Assembly: GCF_003946655.1 (NCBI RefSeq)
Contig: NZ_RHOV01000005.1
Coordinates: 1-64,000 of the forward strand
Direction: 5' to 3'
DNA from: Lapidilactobacillus achengensis
GTDB lineage: Bacteria; Bacillota; Bacilli; Lactobacillales; Lactobacillaceae
DNA: 64,000 nucleotides
The notes below the pieces were generated by a model. The model saw nothing but the letters and a program-made list of their open reading frames with translations, was not told the DNA's origin and did no database searches. Of the stretch, positions 7,316-15,497 are shown one piece after another. The position numbers and the translations under genes are program-made. How positions within the stretch are numbered: the first letter of the stretch is position 1; each line of letters starts with the position of its first letter.

Positions 7316-9723
7316 AAAAGTTATATCTGATCAATCATTCCCATACAGACATTGGCTATACTGCTGTTCAGGAATTAATCATGCAGTGCCATGTGGACTA
7401 TATTATTCAAGCCATCGACATTGTGAGTGCCGAGTTGGCGGAAAAAGGGCATTGCGATTTCGTGTGGACTTGCGAGAATTATTGGCAAGTGAAGAATTTC
7501 CGCGAAAACGCCACGCCAGAACAGATCGAAATGTTTGAGCGTTACGTTGAGGCGGGCTACATTGATTTTAGTAGCAATTATTTGAATTTGAACGAATTGG
7601 TCGATCCCGATATTCTCAGTGATTGCTTAGGGGCGGCCCATCAGTATGGTCAGCGCTTCTCCCGACCGATCGATTCGGCGATGACCGCTGATATCAACGG
7701 ATTCTCGTGGGGATACGCCCATGCCTTGGCCAAGAACGGCATCGACAATCTCTTTACCTGTATCCACGCGCATCACGGCATGTACCCCTTGTTCAAGAGC
7801 CAGATCCCGTTTTGGTGGGAAGCGCCGACCGGGGAGAAAGTGCTGGTCTGGAATGGGGAACATTATCAAATCGGGAACGAAACGTATTTGATGCCCAACG
7901 CGCAGATGAGTTATCAGATCGAAGATGAGTACGCTGGGGATCTCAGCACGCCTCAATTGGAAGTGGCGAAGAAACGGATTTTTGGGTATTTCGATGAGCT
8001 GGCCCAATCTGATTATCCATATGATTTCGTGCCCATGATGATTTCTGGATTCATGTCAGATAATGCTGGACCAGATCGTGATATTGTTGAATCCATCGCG
8101 GAATGGAACGCGGAATACGGCGATGAGATCACGGTTGAGATGATCGGACTGAACCAATTCTTTGAAGTCTTGCGGCAAACTGATCTGAGTCAGATCCCAA
8201 CTTATCGGGGCGACTGGAACGACTGGTGGGCTGAAGGAGTTGGCTCGACACCAGCGGCCACTAAGATTTATAAAGGGGCCGTCCGGAATTATCGCCTGCT
8301 TCAAGATTTGACCGATGAGAAAACGGTCAAAGGTCCACTGGCCCAAGCTGCCCGGGATGATTTGATGCTCTTTGCGGAGCACACCTGGGGGTATAGCTCC
8401 TCGGCCTCGGAACCTTGGAACACGCTGGTCAATGAGTTGGAATATCGGAAATTCTCCTATGCGGCCAACGCCAGTACGGAAATTGATCGGGCGCTGATTG
8501 CCTATTTGATGAAGCATGATGATTATGCGATGCCGAAAGCCAATCGTCCGCAATTTTATCGGGTGATCAATCCCTATGACCGCACTGTGACGCAAAATGT
8601 GACCTTGCTGATGGAAGCGTGGGAACATTTCGGCAAGCAGCGGATCATGCCCAACTTGATGCCTTACGTGGAAGCCTACGATCGGGAAACCAATGAAGTG
8701 CTGCCTTGTCAAGTCATGATCACGGCTCGGGCTTACGAAATTGAACTGGTGGTGACCCTCGCGCCGAAGCAGGTCAAACAGATCGGCTTGCGTTTGCGGG
8801 AGACGCCCAATCTGCCGCCACGCTATCGTCCAGCGCTGAAAGGCGCCGAAAACGTCAAAGACATTGTTTATCCTGGTTTGATCGATGATTCGACGGTCGA
8901 AACAAAATATTTTACAGTTAAATTGAGCAATGACGTGGGTTTGGCACAAATCATTTATCGCCCGACTGGTGAAGATATCATCGATCATCAGGCTGCCCAC
9001 CCACTTTTCCAAGGCATTTACGAGAAGACCACGATTCAAACCGATCCTTGTATGGAACGCCGCCGAATGGGACGTAACCGCAAAGGCAAAGAAGCGCAAC
9101 GCTGGAACAGCCAGATCACGGATATTCGAATCTTGGAACGGGGTCCTGTGTTCACCGAGGTTGCCATTGATTGCCAATTAGCCGGTACGCAAATATTCAG
9201 TTATGTCCTCCGGATCTATCAAGACATTGCCAAAATCACTTGTATGTTACGGATTCAAAAAGATAGTGTCTGGGATCCTGAGAATCTTTACTTTGCCTTG
9301 CCGCTTAAATTGGCCGGCGAGCGTTACTTCAAAAAATCCGGTAGTTTGATGCGACCAGGCATCGATCAGTTACCAGGCACCAATACCGAGTTTTACATGC
9401 TGGATACGGGGATCCTTTATCGTGATCAAGCGGGAACTGGGCTGGCGATTTCTTTGAAAGACGCGCCGCTGGTGACCCTTGGTGACTTGGCCCATCATCC
9501 GATCCATCTTTGTGATGAACAGTCTCGTGCTAAAAACCAAGCCGACCTATATTCATGGGTGATGAATAATTTCTGGGAAACCAACTTCAAGGTCGATCTC
9601 TCTGGCTTTTATGAATTTGCCTATAGCCTAACCATGGCTTCAGCGGTGCCGGATATGGCAACTTGGGATCAACATTTGAAAGAAGAAGACCAAGGATTGA
9701 TTGCAATCCAAGTCGATTTCTAG
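7312..9723 (+). CDS. GH38 alpha-mannosidase
   Basis: An 803-residue cytoplasmic glycoside hydrolase with no signal peptide. HSHTDIGYT at residues 9-17 supplies the zinc ligands H11 and D13; TADINGFSWG holds the likely nucleophile D127; the late His ligand is probably H357 (FAEHTWGY). A long beta-rich C-terminal part follows, as in the family. The start ATG overlaps the ROK gene stop (ATGA). It would release mannose from internalised alpha-mannosides, and the two upstream enzymes would bring it into glycolysis. No transporter gene is in the operon. A 373-residue open frame on the opposite strand (8056-9177) is a shadow of this gene. Confidence 0.9.
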   Translation: MKKLYLINHSHTDIGYTAVQELIMQCHVDYIIQAIDIVSAELAEKGHCDFVWTCENYWQVKNFRENATPEQIEMFERYVEAGYIDFSSNYLNLNELVDPDILSDCLGAAHQYGQRFSRPIDSAMTADINGFSWGYAHALAKNGIDNLFTCIHAHHGMYPLFKSQIPFWWEAPTGEKVLVWNGEHYQIGNETYLMPNAQMSYQIEDEYAGDLSTPQLEVAKKRIFGYFDELAQSDYPYDFVPMMISGFMSDNAGPDRDIVESIAEWNAEYGDEITVEMIGLNQFFEVLRQTDLSQIPTYRGDWNDWWAEGVGSTPAATKIYKGAVRNYRLLQDLTDEKTVKGPLAQAARDDLMLFAEHTWGYSSSASEPWNTLVNELEYRKFSYAANASTEIDRALIAYLMKHDDYAMPKANRPQFYRVINPYDRTVTQNVTLLMEAWEHFGKQRIMPNLMPYVEAYDRETNEVLPCQVMITARAYEIELVVTLAPKQVKQIGLRLRETPNLPPRYRPALKGAENVKDIVYPGLIDDSTVETKYFTVKLSNDVGLAQIIYRPTGEDIIDHQAAHPLFQGIYEKTTIQTDPCMERRRMGRNRKGKEAQRWNSQITDIRILERGPVFTEVAIDCQLAGTQIFSYVLRIYQDIAKITCMLRIQKDSVWDPENLYFALPLKLAGERYFKKSGSLMRPGIDQLPGTNTEFYMLDTGILYRDQAGTGLAISLKDAPLVTLGDLAHHPIHLCDEQSRAKNQADLYSWVMNNFWETNFKVDLSGFYEFAYSLTMASAVPDMATWDQHLKEEDQGLIAIQVDF

Positions 9724-9894
9724 CACGATTCTGATTTGGGCCTGAGCCTGACCTGGACTCGAAGCTTAGCCAACGCCGGCACGCCAATTGCGTAAATGGG
9801 GGACTCCGACTAAGGATGGATTGTCTTTTGGCGCAATGGTGTTATCCTCAAGATGGTTAGCGCTTGATTAGCGCGACGATCGGAGGTTGGTTAC

Positions 9895-10251
9895 ATGTAT
9901 CAGGCAGTCTTAGTTTACAATAGTGATCCGTTATTACGCGGCAAAATCGGTCAAACATTGATTCAGCGAGATAGCAACGTGGCGCATTACCGGGCGCTGT
10001 TAGACCGGCAGGCGCGGCAAGAACAAGCGCCTTGGCAGTTTGAATTGGATCAAACCAACGGGGATATTGCCGCATTATTGGCCCAAGGTTACGATGCAAT
10101 CATCTGCTTGCCAGGTTTGCAACATCGTCTGGTTTATCCAGATGGGGAACCGCGGATCTATTTCTTAGACAATGTTGAATTTCGCGCCGATGAGCTTGAC
10201 TTGGTCTGGGCCCGGCTACAAATTCTCCAACAAAAAACAATTGACGAGTAG
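9895..10251 (+). CDS. Hypothetical protein, 118 residues
   Basis: I do not recognise this family. The protein is soluble, acidic, without signal peptide or membrane segment, and begins MYQAVLVYNSDPLLRGKIGQ. The middle is Gln/Arg-rich, and a hydrophobic strand GYDAIICLPGLQHRL precedes an acidic helix at the end. The gene is real by its signals: GGAGG at 9882-9886 lies eight bases before ATG 9895, and codon use matches the neighbours. It stands alone between the mannosidase operon and the tRNA cluster. Confidence 0.65.
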   Translation: MYQAVLVYNSDPLLRGKIGQTLIQRDSNVAHYRALLDRQARQEQAPWQFELDQTNGDIAALLAQGYDAIICLPGLQHRLVYPDGEPRIYFLDNVEFRADELDLVWARLQILQQKTIDE

Positions 10252-10299
10252 CGCGCAACCATGAATTTGCAACAGTAGGTCTGCAACAAGTTAATGACT

Positions 10300-10379
10300 A
10301 AATAGCGTGACGGGACCGGCAAGATCCCGGTGGGCTTCAACCCCACCGATCGGATCGCCGGCTAACCGTGGCGCTATTT
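10300..10379 (+). other. Long interrupted hairpin upstream of the tRNA operon
   Basis: AAATAGCG (10300-10307) pairs perfectly with CGCTATTT (10372-10379). Inside it ACGG pairs with CCGT, CCGGC with GCCGG, ATC with GAT, and GGTGGG with CCCACC around a small loop, giving a rod of about 80 bases with small internal loops. A GTCC...GGAC hairpin follows at once. Only a poor T run follows, so a terminator for the 118-residue gene is possible but weak; a structured RNA is the alternative. The rest of 10252-10540 holds nothing I recognise. Confidence 0.5.
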
Positions 10380-10544
10380 GTTGTCCTGGCGTTCTGGACC
10401 GTAGAAAGGTTGGGCTGCCCCCCCCGAAAGTGAGAAAAAAGTTATTGTCAACTGAATTTTTTTGCAAGCAGGTTCGCGTAAAAGTGGACCCAAACCCAAT
10501 TAGATCGGGATTTGAAAACACTTTTAGAAAAAATGGTTTTGGCG

Positions 10545-10573
10545 TTGACAAACGCCTGATTTTCCTTTATCAT
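10545..10573 (+). promoter_or_regulatory. Main promoter of the tRNA cluster
   Basis: A consensus TTGACA (10545-10550), a 17-base spacer and TATCAT (10568-10573). It lies about 90 bases before the first tRNA. Confidence 0.85.
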
Positions 10574-10660
10574 AGTTTAAGTCGTCTGGTGCTACGGCGT
10601 AACGTTCGGCTTTTAGTTTTAGGACGGATGACGTACCTGAATCAGATTTGACCAGCGTAT

Positions 10661-10732
10661 GGCCCCTTGGTCAAGTGGTTAAGACACCGCCCTTTCACGG
10701 CGGTAACATGGGTTCAAATCCCGTAGGGGTCA
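10661..10732 (+). tRNA. tRNA-Glu (anticodon TTC)
   Basis: Cloverleaf of 72 bases with acceptor GGCCCCT/AGGGGTC, anticodon loop CTTTCAC and T-loop TTCAAAT. CCA is not encoded. Confidence 0.95.
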
Positions 10733-10760
10733 TTAACAAAATATTTGTTATTTTCAGCAT

Positions 10761-10850
10761 GGAGGATTACCCAAGTCCGGCTGAAGGGAACGGTCTTGAA
10801 AACCGTCAGGCGGGTCATACCGCGCGTGGGTTCGAATCCCACATCCTCCT
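10761..10850 (+). tRNA. tRNA-Ser (anticodon TGA)
   Basis: Long variable arm, acceptor GGAGGAT/ATCCTCC, anticodon loop CTTGAAA. CCA is not encoded. Confidence 0.95.
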
Positions 10851-10870
10851 TTTTCCAAATTTAATATTAT

Positions 10871-10944
<74 letters not shown>

Positions 10945-10947
10945 TAT

Positions 10948-11020
10948 GGTCCCATGGTGTAGGGGTTATCACGCCTGCCTGTCACGCAGGAGATCACCGG
11001 TTCAAATCCGGTTGGGACCG
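10948..11020 (+). tRNA. tRNA-Asp (anticodon GTC)
   Basis: Acceptor GGTCCCA/TGGGACC, anticodon loop CTGTCAC. Confidence 0.95.
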
Positions 11021-11026
11021 TAAGTT

Positions 11027-11099
11027 GGCTCGGTAGCTCAGTTGGTAGAGCAATGGATTGAAGCTCCATGTGTCGGCGGTTCGATTCCGTCCCGCGCCA
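11027..11099 (+). tRNA. tRNA-Phe (anticodon GAA) with acceptor mismatch
   Basis: Anticodon stem ATGGA/TCCAT with loop TTGAAGC, and a normal T arm. The acceptor arms GGCTCGG and CCGCGCC leave T4 opposite C69, where related tRNAs have CCGAGCC. All other pairs are intact, so the gene may still work. Confidence 0.9.
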
Positions 11100-11104
11100 T
11101 TTAT

Positions 11105-11185
11105 GGAGGAGTAGCGAAGTGGCTAAACGCGGCGGACTGTAAATCCGCTCCTTCGGGTTCGGTGGTTCGAATCCACTCTCCTCCA
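11105..11185 (+). tRNA. tRNA-Tyr (anticodon GTA)
   Basis: Long variable arm, acceptor GGAGGAG/CTCCTCC, anticodon loop CTGTAAA. Confidence 0.95.
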
Positions 11186-11192
11186 TTTTTTT

Positions 11193-11263
11193 AGGGATAT
11201 AGTTTAAAGGTAGAACTACGGTCTCCAAAACCGTCAGTGTGGGTTCAATTCCTACTATCCCTG
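11193..11263 (+). tRNA. tRNA-Trp (anticodon CCA)
   Basis: Acceptor AGGGATA/TATCCCT, anticodon loop CTCCAAA, discriminator G. Confidence 0.95.
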
Positions 11264-11276
11264 TTTACCTTATTAT

Positions 11277-11350
11277 GGCGGTATTGGTGAAGTGGTTAAC
11301 ACACCGGTTTGTGGCACCGGCACACGTGGGTTCGATCCCCACATACCGCC
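11277..11350 (+). tRNA. tRNA-His (anticodon GTG)
   Basis: Anticodon loop TTGTGGC. The first G (11277) can serve as the encoded G-1 opposite C73, with acceptor GCGGTAT/ATACCGC. Confidence 0.93.
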
Positions 11351-11358
11351 CTTTTTAT

Positions 11359-11430
11359 TGGGTTATAGCCAAGCGGTAAGGCAACGGACTTTGACTCCGT
11401 TATGCGCTGGTTCGAATCCAGCTAACCCAA
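11359..11430 (+). tRNA. tRNA-Gln (anticodon TTG)
   Basis: Acceptor TGGGTTA/TAACCCA, anticodon loop CTTTGAC. Confidence 0.95.
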
Positions 11431-11453
11431 TTCCAATTTTTCTAAATTGGTTA

Positions 11454-11482
11454 TTGACTTCTCAAGAGTCAACGTGTAATAT
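11454..11482 (+). promoter_or_regulatory. Internal promoter before tRNA-Cys and tRNA-Leu
   Basis: TTGACT (11454-11459), 17 bases, TAATAT (11477-11482). The spacer holds the dyad TTGACTTCTCAAGAGTCAA (11454-11472), which could be an operator. Confidence 0.75.
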
Positions 11483-11495
11483 ATTTAAATGTTGT

Positions 11496-11566
<71 letters not shown>

Positions 11567-11595
11567 TTGGGCAGCTGCCACAATATAAACACCAT

Positions 11596-11679
11596 GCCGG
11601 TGTGGCGGAATAGGCAGACGCGCTGGACTCAAAATCCAGTGTCCGCGAGGACGTATCGGTTCGACCCCGATCACCGGTA
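11596..11679 (+). tRNA. tRNA-Leu (anticodon CAA)
   Basis: Long variable arm, acceptor GCCGGTG/CACCGGT, anticodon loop CTCAAAA. It is the last tRNA of the cluster. Confidence 0.95.
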
Positions 11680-11721
11680 TATTGTAGCATTTATCTGTGC
11701 CAGTCAGTGCAGGTGCCTGAT

Positions 11722-11754
11722 GAAGAACGTTGAGAAATCAACGTTCTTTTTTTG
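11722..11754 (+). terminator. Terminator of the tRNA cluster
   Basis: AGAACGTTGA pairs perfectly with TCAACGTTCT around GAAA and is followed by seven T. Confidence 0.9.
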
Positions 11755-12122
11755 TTTTACTGGAGAGTGGCAGAGAGTAAAAATAAACTTTACTAACCAC
11801 TACTAACCACTTTTTGACGTTTTTCGGGTCTAGAATTGGCCCCTTATCTGGCTCCTTATTATGAAAATTTCAGACCCAATGGGTCGCGTCTACCGAAATT
11901 GATAACCGTGGCTGCAAGCGTTGAATAAACGCTCGCTAGCCGCGGTTTTTTGTGGTCCGCCAGCGGCCTCACTGGGGGATAGCGTGATCACGACATTTTG
12001 CGTGATGAGACGTTGAAGAAAAAGATGCGGAGACAATCGGCGGCACGGCGTGAATCACCGGTGTTAACCGTAAATGCGAATAAGTCGCCAAAGAAAACCC
12101 AGAGGAAATAGGGGCGCAACTA
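11755..12122. other. Gene-free stretch downstream of tRNA cluster
   Basis: No gene is supported here. It holds the short tandem ACTAACCACTACTAACCACT near 11800, an imperfect duplication TGGCCCCTTATC / TGGCTCCTTATT near 11836-11862, and an orphan terminator at 11905-11951. Such debris beside a tRNA 3' end could be a scar of a lost integrated element, but no integrase or exact tRNA-end repeat is seen. Confidence 0.3.
11905..11951 (+). terminator. Orphan terminator-like hairpin
   Basis: CCGTGGCT pairs with TAGCCGCGG and AAGCGTT with AACGCT inside it, followed by six T. No gene ends just upstream. Confidence 0.7.
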
Positions 12123-12173
12123 TTGAATTTTCAGAAAACTTGCGCTAAACTCGGTGAGTGAGTGATTACTTAC
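12123..12173 (+). promoter_or_regulatory. Promoter and palindromic operator of the TetR operon
   Basis: TTGAAT (12123-12128), a 17-base spacer and TAAACT (12146-12151). Three bases on lies the dyad GTGAGTGAGTGATTACTTAC (12154-12173), with half-sites GTGAGTGA and GTAAGTAAT. It sits at the transcription start, a classic place for repression by the TetR protein encoded next. Confidence 0.65.
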
Positions 12174-12238
12174 TTTGTTTGGCTTTCCTAAATTTGCCGA
12201 AACGAAGCAAGGTGGTCAGTCGGAAAGGAGGGTGGAAC

Positions 12239-12904
12239 GTGCAAGGACAAATAGAAACAGATCTGGAACGTTGGTATGACGCCAACAAAATGCCGGCTAG
12301 TCAACGTAAAGTTCTTTCCGCGGCCATTGTCTTGTTCTCAGAGCAAGGCTACGAGCGCACCAGCACCATGGCGATCGCGCGCAAGGCTGGCGTTAGTCAG
12401 GCGGTGTTGTTTAAGTATTTTCACAGCAAGCGGGATCTACTTCATCAGATCATTGATCCCATCGTGGACAATTTGATTCCAACCTATGTGGCGGAATTCT
12501 TCGACAATATTCAGCACATTAGCTTTGTGAAGGGACACTTGCGGACAACACTGCGGGAAATTGCCCATGAGCGTTTTTATTTTTTGTACAATAGCAAAGA
12601 AGTGGTGTTGATTTTACTGTCTGAGTTTATCACCCATGAAGCGTTGAAGCAGTCGGTCTTGAAGGCTGTTTCAGGCCAGCAAGATCGGGTGATCCGTAAG
12701 GTTTGGCGGGAATTTCGACCTGGGCCGGCTTTGCAGAATGCAGACGCGTTTCGAAATTTCGTTCAATTATTAGTCACCCAATTAGTCGGCTATTTCCTGC
12801 TGGTGACCAATATCAGTCCGGGTCATCATTATGATTTTGATGCGGACCTGGATCGGATCGCGGATAATGTGTACCTCGTCGTAACTGGTGACGATGATGG
12901 CTAA
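12239..12904 (+). CDS. TetR/AcrR family transcriptional regulator
   Basis: A 221-residue regulator. The TetR helix-turn-helix is at about residues 20-65 (RKVLSAAIVLFSEQGYERTSTMAIARKAGVSQAVLFKYFHSKRDLL), and the C-terminal ligand domain is unassigned. The GTG at 12239 is chosen because AAAGGAGG at 12224-12231 lies seven bases ahead. A longer frame from 12158 starts inside the putative operator. It is the first gene of an operon with two acyltransferases and two glycosyltransferases, so a lipid or acyl-CoA/acyl-ACP ligand is a reasonable guess. The downstream start lies within its last codons. Confidence 0.88.
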   Translation: MQGQIETDLERWYDANKMPASQRKVLSAAIVLFSEQGYERTSTMAIARKAGVSQAVLFKYFHSKRDLLHQIIDPIVDNLIPTYVAEFFDNIQHISFVKGHLRTTLREIAHERFYFLYNSKEVVLILLSEFITHEALKQSVLKAVSGQQDRVIRKVWREFRPGPALQNADAFRNFVQLLVTQLVGYFLLVTNISPGHHYDFDADLDRIADNVYLVVTGDDDG

Positions 12905-13700
12905 GAGGAGATTCGCCCCCAAAATCACGCTGTTCTATGACAAGTTTACTGACGATTTCGTCTTTAGCGAGCAACAGGATTATCAGTTGCCAGCTGATTT
13001 CCAATTTCAGCGTAAGGGGATCGGCGCGGCGCTATCGGGGCGGTTGGTTCGAGCGGGCTTTTGGCTCTATGGGTGTTATTATTCGCGGCTCAAATCCCAT
13101 GTTCACTTTGTCAACCAGCGCGTCCTGAAGCCTTATCGGCACCAGGGAATTTATTTATACGCCAATCATACCCAACCGATGGGCGATGCCTTCACGCCTT
13201 TTCAGCTTCTGAAAACGCGACCCTTTGCGGTGATCATCAGTCCCGCGAATCTCGGGATCCCAGTCGTCGGTAAATTATTACCAGCCGGCGGCGCCTTGCC
13301 GATTCCCACGGATCGTCATCAATTTCGCCAATTCGAGCAGGCGGTTCAGGCCAGTATCCCGGCTAAGAAAAGTTTATTGATTTATCCAGAGGGCCATGTT
13401 TGGCCTTATTACACGGGGATTCGCCCCTTGCCACTGGCAGCGTTCCATTATCCCATCGCTACTCCGGCGCCGGTTTTTACTTTAACCACAACCTACCAGA
13501 GTCGAGGTGTGGGCAAGAAGCCGCGACAAACCGTCTTCGTGGATGGACCATTGACCGTACCGACTACAGGTTCGCGCAAGGAGCGCCAGGAAGCTTTGCG
13601 TGACGCGGTGGCCGCGCAGATGGCACAGCGGAGTCGCGCCAGTAACATTGAATATTATCGCTATTTACCAAGGAAGTCAGAGGGGAGTGGGGCTAAATGA
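12897..13700 (+). CDS. PlsC-type acyltransferase (first of operon)
   Basis: A 267-residue protein with lysophospholipid acyltransferase motifs: YANHTQPMGDA (about residues 90-100) for the catalytic His/Asp box, and LLIYPEGHVWP for the substrate box. The His-Asp spacing is HX5D, not the usual HX4D. It shows no convincing long membrane segment, though FWLYGCYYSRL may dip into the membrane. The start is uncertain: GTG 12888, ATG 12894 and ATG 12897 are all in frame, overlap the TetR gene end and have no clear ribosome site, which suggests translational coupling. It overlaps the next gene by four bases. It probably moves a fatty acyl chain onto a glycerolipid or glycolipid. Confidence 0.8.
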   Translation: MAKRRFAPKITLFYDKFTDDFVFSEQQDYQLPADFQFQRKGIGAALSGRLVRAGFWLYGCYYSRLKSHVHFVNQRVLKPYRHQGIYLYANHTQPMGDAFTPFQLLKTRPFAVIISPANLGIPVVGKLLPAGGALPIPTDRHQFRQFEQAVQASIPAKKSLLIYPEGHVWPYYTGIRPLPLAAFHYPIATPAPVFTLTTTYQSRGVGKKPRQTVFVDGPLTVPTTGSRKERQEALRDAVAAQMAQRSRASNIEYYRYLPRKSEGSGAK

Positions 13701-14575
13701 ATATTTTATATTGCGGCGATGAGAAAATGACGCAAGGCCTCTTGTTGTCGATCCTGTCATTACTTGACCATACCAAGCATCATTTACAGATCTATGTGCT
13801 GACGGCGACGATCAGCAATGCTAAGCAGACGTTTTATCCGGTTAGTGATCAAGCCATCGCTTTTTTGGATCAATTAGTCAAACAGCAGAATCCCGCGAAT
13901 AATGTGGTCAAATTTGACATTACTAAACTGATGGCGGCCCAACCACCAACGGCGAATCTGGAGACAAATTTTACCCCCAATTGCATGTTGCGCCTTTATG
14001 CCGATCAACTTCCGGCAATCCCAGATCGGGTCTTGTATTTGGATACCGATGTGCTCTGCCGACATAGTTTCACTAGTTTTTATGAGCAGGATCTAACCGA
14101 TGTGGAAGTTGTCGGCGTATTGGACCATTATGGCAAGTGGTTTTTCCATCAGAATTGGCGTCAGTTCGATTATTTGAACTCCGGGGTGATGCTGCTGAAC
14201 CTGGCCTTGATTCGTCAGGACGGCTTGTTTGCCCGTTGTCGCCAACGTTGTCAGACGACATGGATGTTCATGCCCGATCAGTCGGCGTTGAACCAATTAA
14301 GTGAGCGCAAGCGGATCGCGCCGGATAAATTCAACGAACAACATCAGCTTCAACCTGAAACTGTTTTCCAACATTTCACGACCAGTTTTCGCTTCTTCCC
14401 ATGGTTCCAAGTCGTGACGATCAAGCCGTGGGAGATCGAGCGGGTACACCGTGAATTGGAGCTTCATGATTACGACAAGCTTTATCAACAATATCAGCAA
14501 CTCAATCAAGCGTTTCAGGAGGAAGTCAATGACTCAACCACAGAAAATGATTCCGATCTTCTTCGGGATCGATGA
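13697..14575 (+). CDS. GT8 family glycosyltransferase (first)
   Basis: A 292-residue retaining glycosyltransferase of family 8. It begins MNILYCGDEKMTQGLLLSILSLL, has the metal-binding DxD as LYLDTDVLC (about residues 113-121), and the LNSGVMLLNL and DQSALN motifs typical of the family. Members move glucose or galactose from the UDP sugar to lipid or glycan acceptors. The protein has no membrane span and should work on the cytoplasmic face. ATGA overlap with the acyltransferase before it; its last 47 bases overlap the next gene. Confidence 0.88.
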   Translation: MNILYCGDEKMTQGLLLSILSLLDHTKHHLQIYVLTATISNAKQTFYPVSDQAIAFLDQLVKQQNPANNVVKFDITKLMAAQPPTANLETNFTPNCMLRLYADQLPAIPDRVLYLDTDVLCRHSFTSFYEQDLTDVEVVGVLDHYGKWFFHQNWRQFDYLNSGVMLLNLALIRQDGLFARCRQRCQTTWMFMPDQSALNQLSERKRIAPDKFNEQHQLQPETVFQHFTTSFRFFPWFQVVTIKPWEIERVHRELELHDYDKLYQQYQQLNQAFQEEVNDSTTENDSDLLRDR

Positions 14576-15497
14576 CAAATACGCACCGTACCTATCCGTG
14601 ACCCTGCAGTCGCTACTGAGTAATCGCGGCGCAGACACGAGCTATCAAATTACGGTTTTGTACCAGACACTGTCTCTTGAAAATCAAGAGAAATTACGGG
14701 CCCTGGTGCCAGCCAGTTGTACGATTGAATTCGTTGGTTTGGCCGCTGACCTGTATGATCGCTTTGACGGCGACAAGAATACATTGCGGGCGGATTATTT
14801 CACCTTGACGATCTACTATCGCTTGTTCATCGCGGATCTCTTCCCACAATATCAGCGAGCGATTTATTTGGACGCCGATACGATCGTGACTCGGGATCTG
14901 ACGCCTTTATTTGAGACGGATCTGGGCACAAATGTGATTGGCGCGATTCCAGACGCCTTTATTTGTAACCATCCAGAACCGCGGCGCTACGCGGAACAAG
15001 CGATTGGTGTCGACCCCGATCATTATGTCAATTCAGGCGTGCTGTTGATGGATCTGGCCGCCTTGCGCGCGCAACATTTCAGCGCGAAGTTTCTGGCGTT
15101 ACTCAATCAATATCATTTCGAATTGATCGCGCCCGATCAAGACTATCTCAATGCGATCTGTTCCGGCAAAACCCTGTATTTAGCACCAAAGTGGAATGCC
15201 CAGACTGAGTATATTTTGGCTGAGATCAAATTAGCGCTACCGGCCATTATCCACTTCAACTTATTCGGCAAGCCTTGGTGTTATGACGCGATCCCGTTCG
15301 AAGAAGAATTCTGGAAATACGCGAAAATGAGTCCCTATTACGAGGAGATCGCGGCGTTCAAGGCTAACTATGCTGCCCAGAAGATCAAACACGATCAGGC
15401 CAAGAAATCACTCTTAGTTGAACGGATCAGCAGTATTCCCGCCACCCCTGTGACCTTCACGAAAGTTGCCGCGGAGGGAGGCGCGATTCAATTATGA
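14529..15497 (+). CDS. GT8 family glycosyltransferase (second)
   Basis: A 322-residue GT8 enzyme with IPIFFGIDDKYAPYLSVTLQSLL at its start, the DxD in IYLDADTIV (about residue 115), YVNSGVLLMDL and APDQDYLN motifs, and HFNLFGKPW near the end. ATG 14529 is set by AGGAGG six bases ahead, so it begins inside the preceding GT8 gene. It is diverged from its neighbour, so the pair probably adds two different sugars or works one after the other. It overlaps the following acyltransferase by four bases. Confidence 0.9.
   Translation: MTQPQKMIPIFFGIDDKYAPYLSVTLQSLLSNRGADTSYQITVLYQTLSLENQEKLRALVPASCTIEFVGLAADLYDRFDGDKNTLRADYFTLTIYYRLFIADLFPQYQRAIYLDADTIVTRDLTPLFETDLGTNVIGAIPDAFICNHPEPRRYAEQAIGVDPDHYVNSGVLLMDLAALRAQHFSAKFLALLNQYHFELIAPDQDYLNAICSGKTLYLAPKWNAQTEYILAEIKLALPAIIHFNLFGKPWCYDAIPFEEEFWKYAKMSPYYEEIAAFKANYAAQKIKHDQAKKSLLVERISSIPATPVTFTKVAAEGGAIQL

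Noticed and set aside
8056-9177. 373-codon open frame on the minus strand
   Set aside because: It lies wholly inside and antisense to the GH38 mannosidase and has the composition of a shadow frame.
11755-11900. Phage attachment site next to tRNA-Leu
   Set aside because: There is no direct repeat of the tRNA end, no integrase and no phage genes; only vague short repeats are present.
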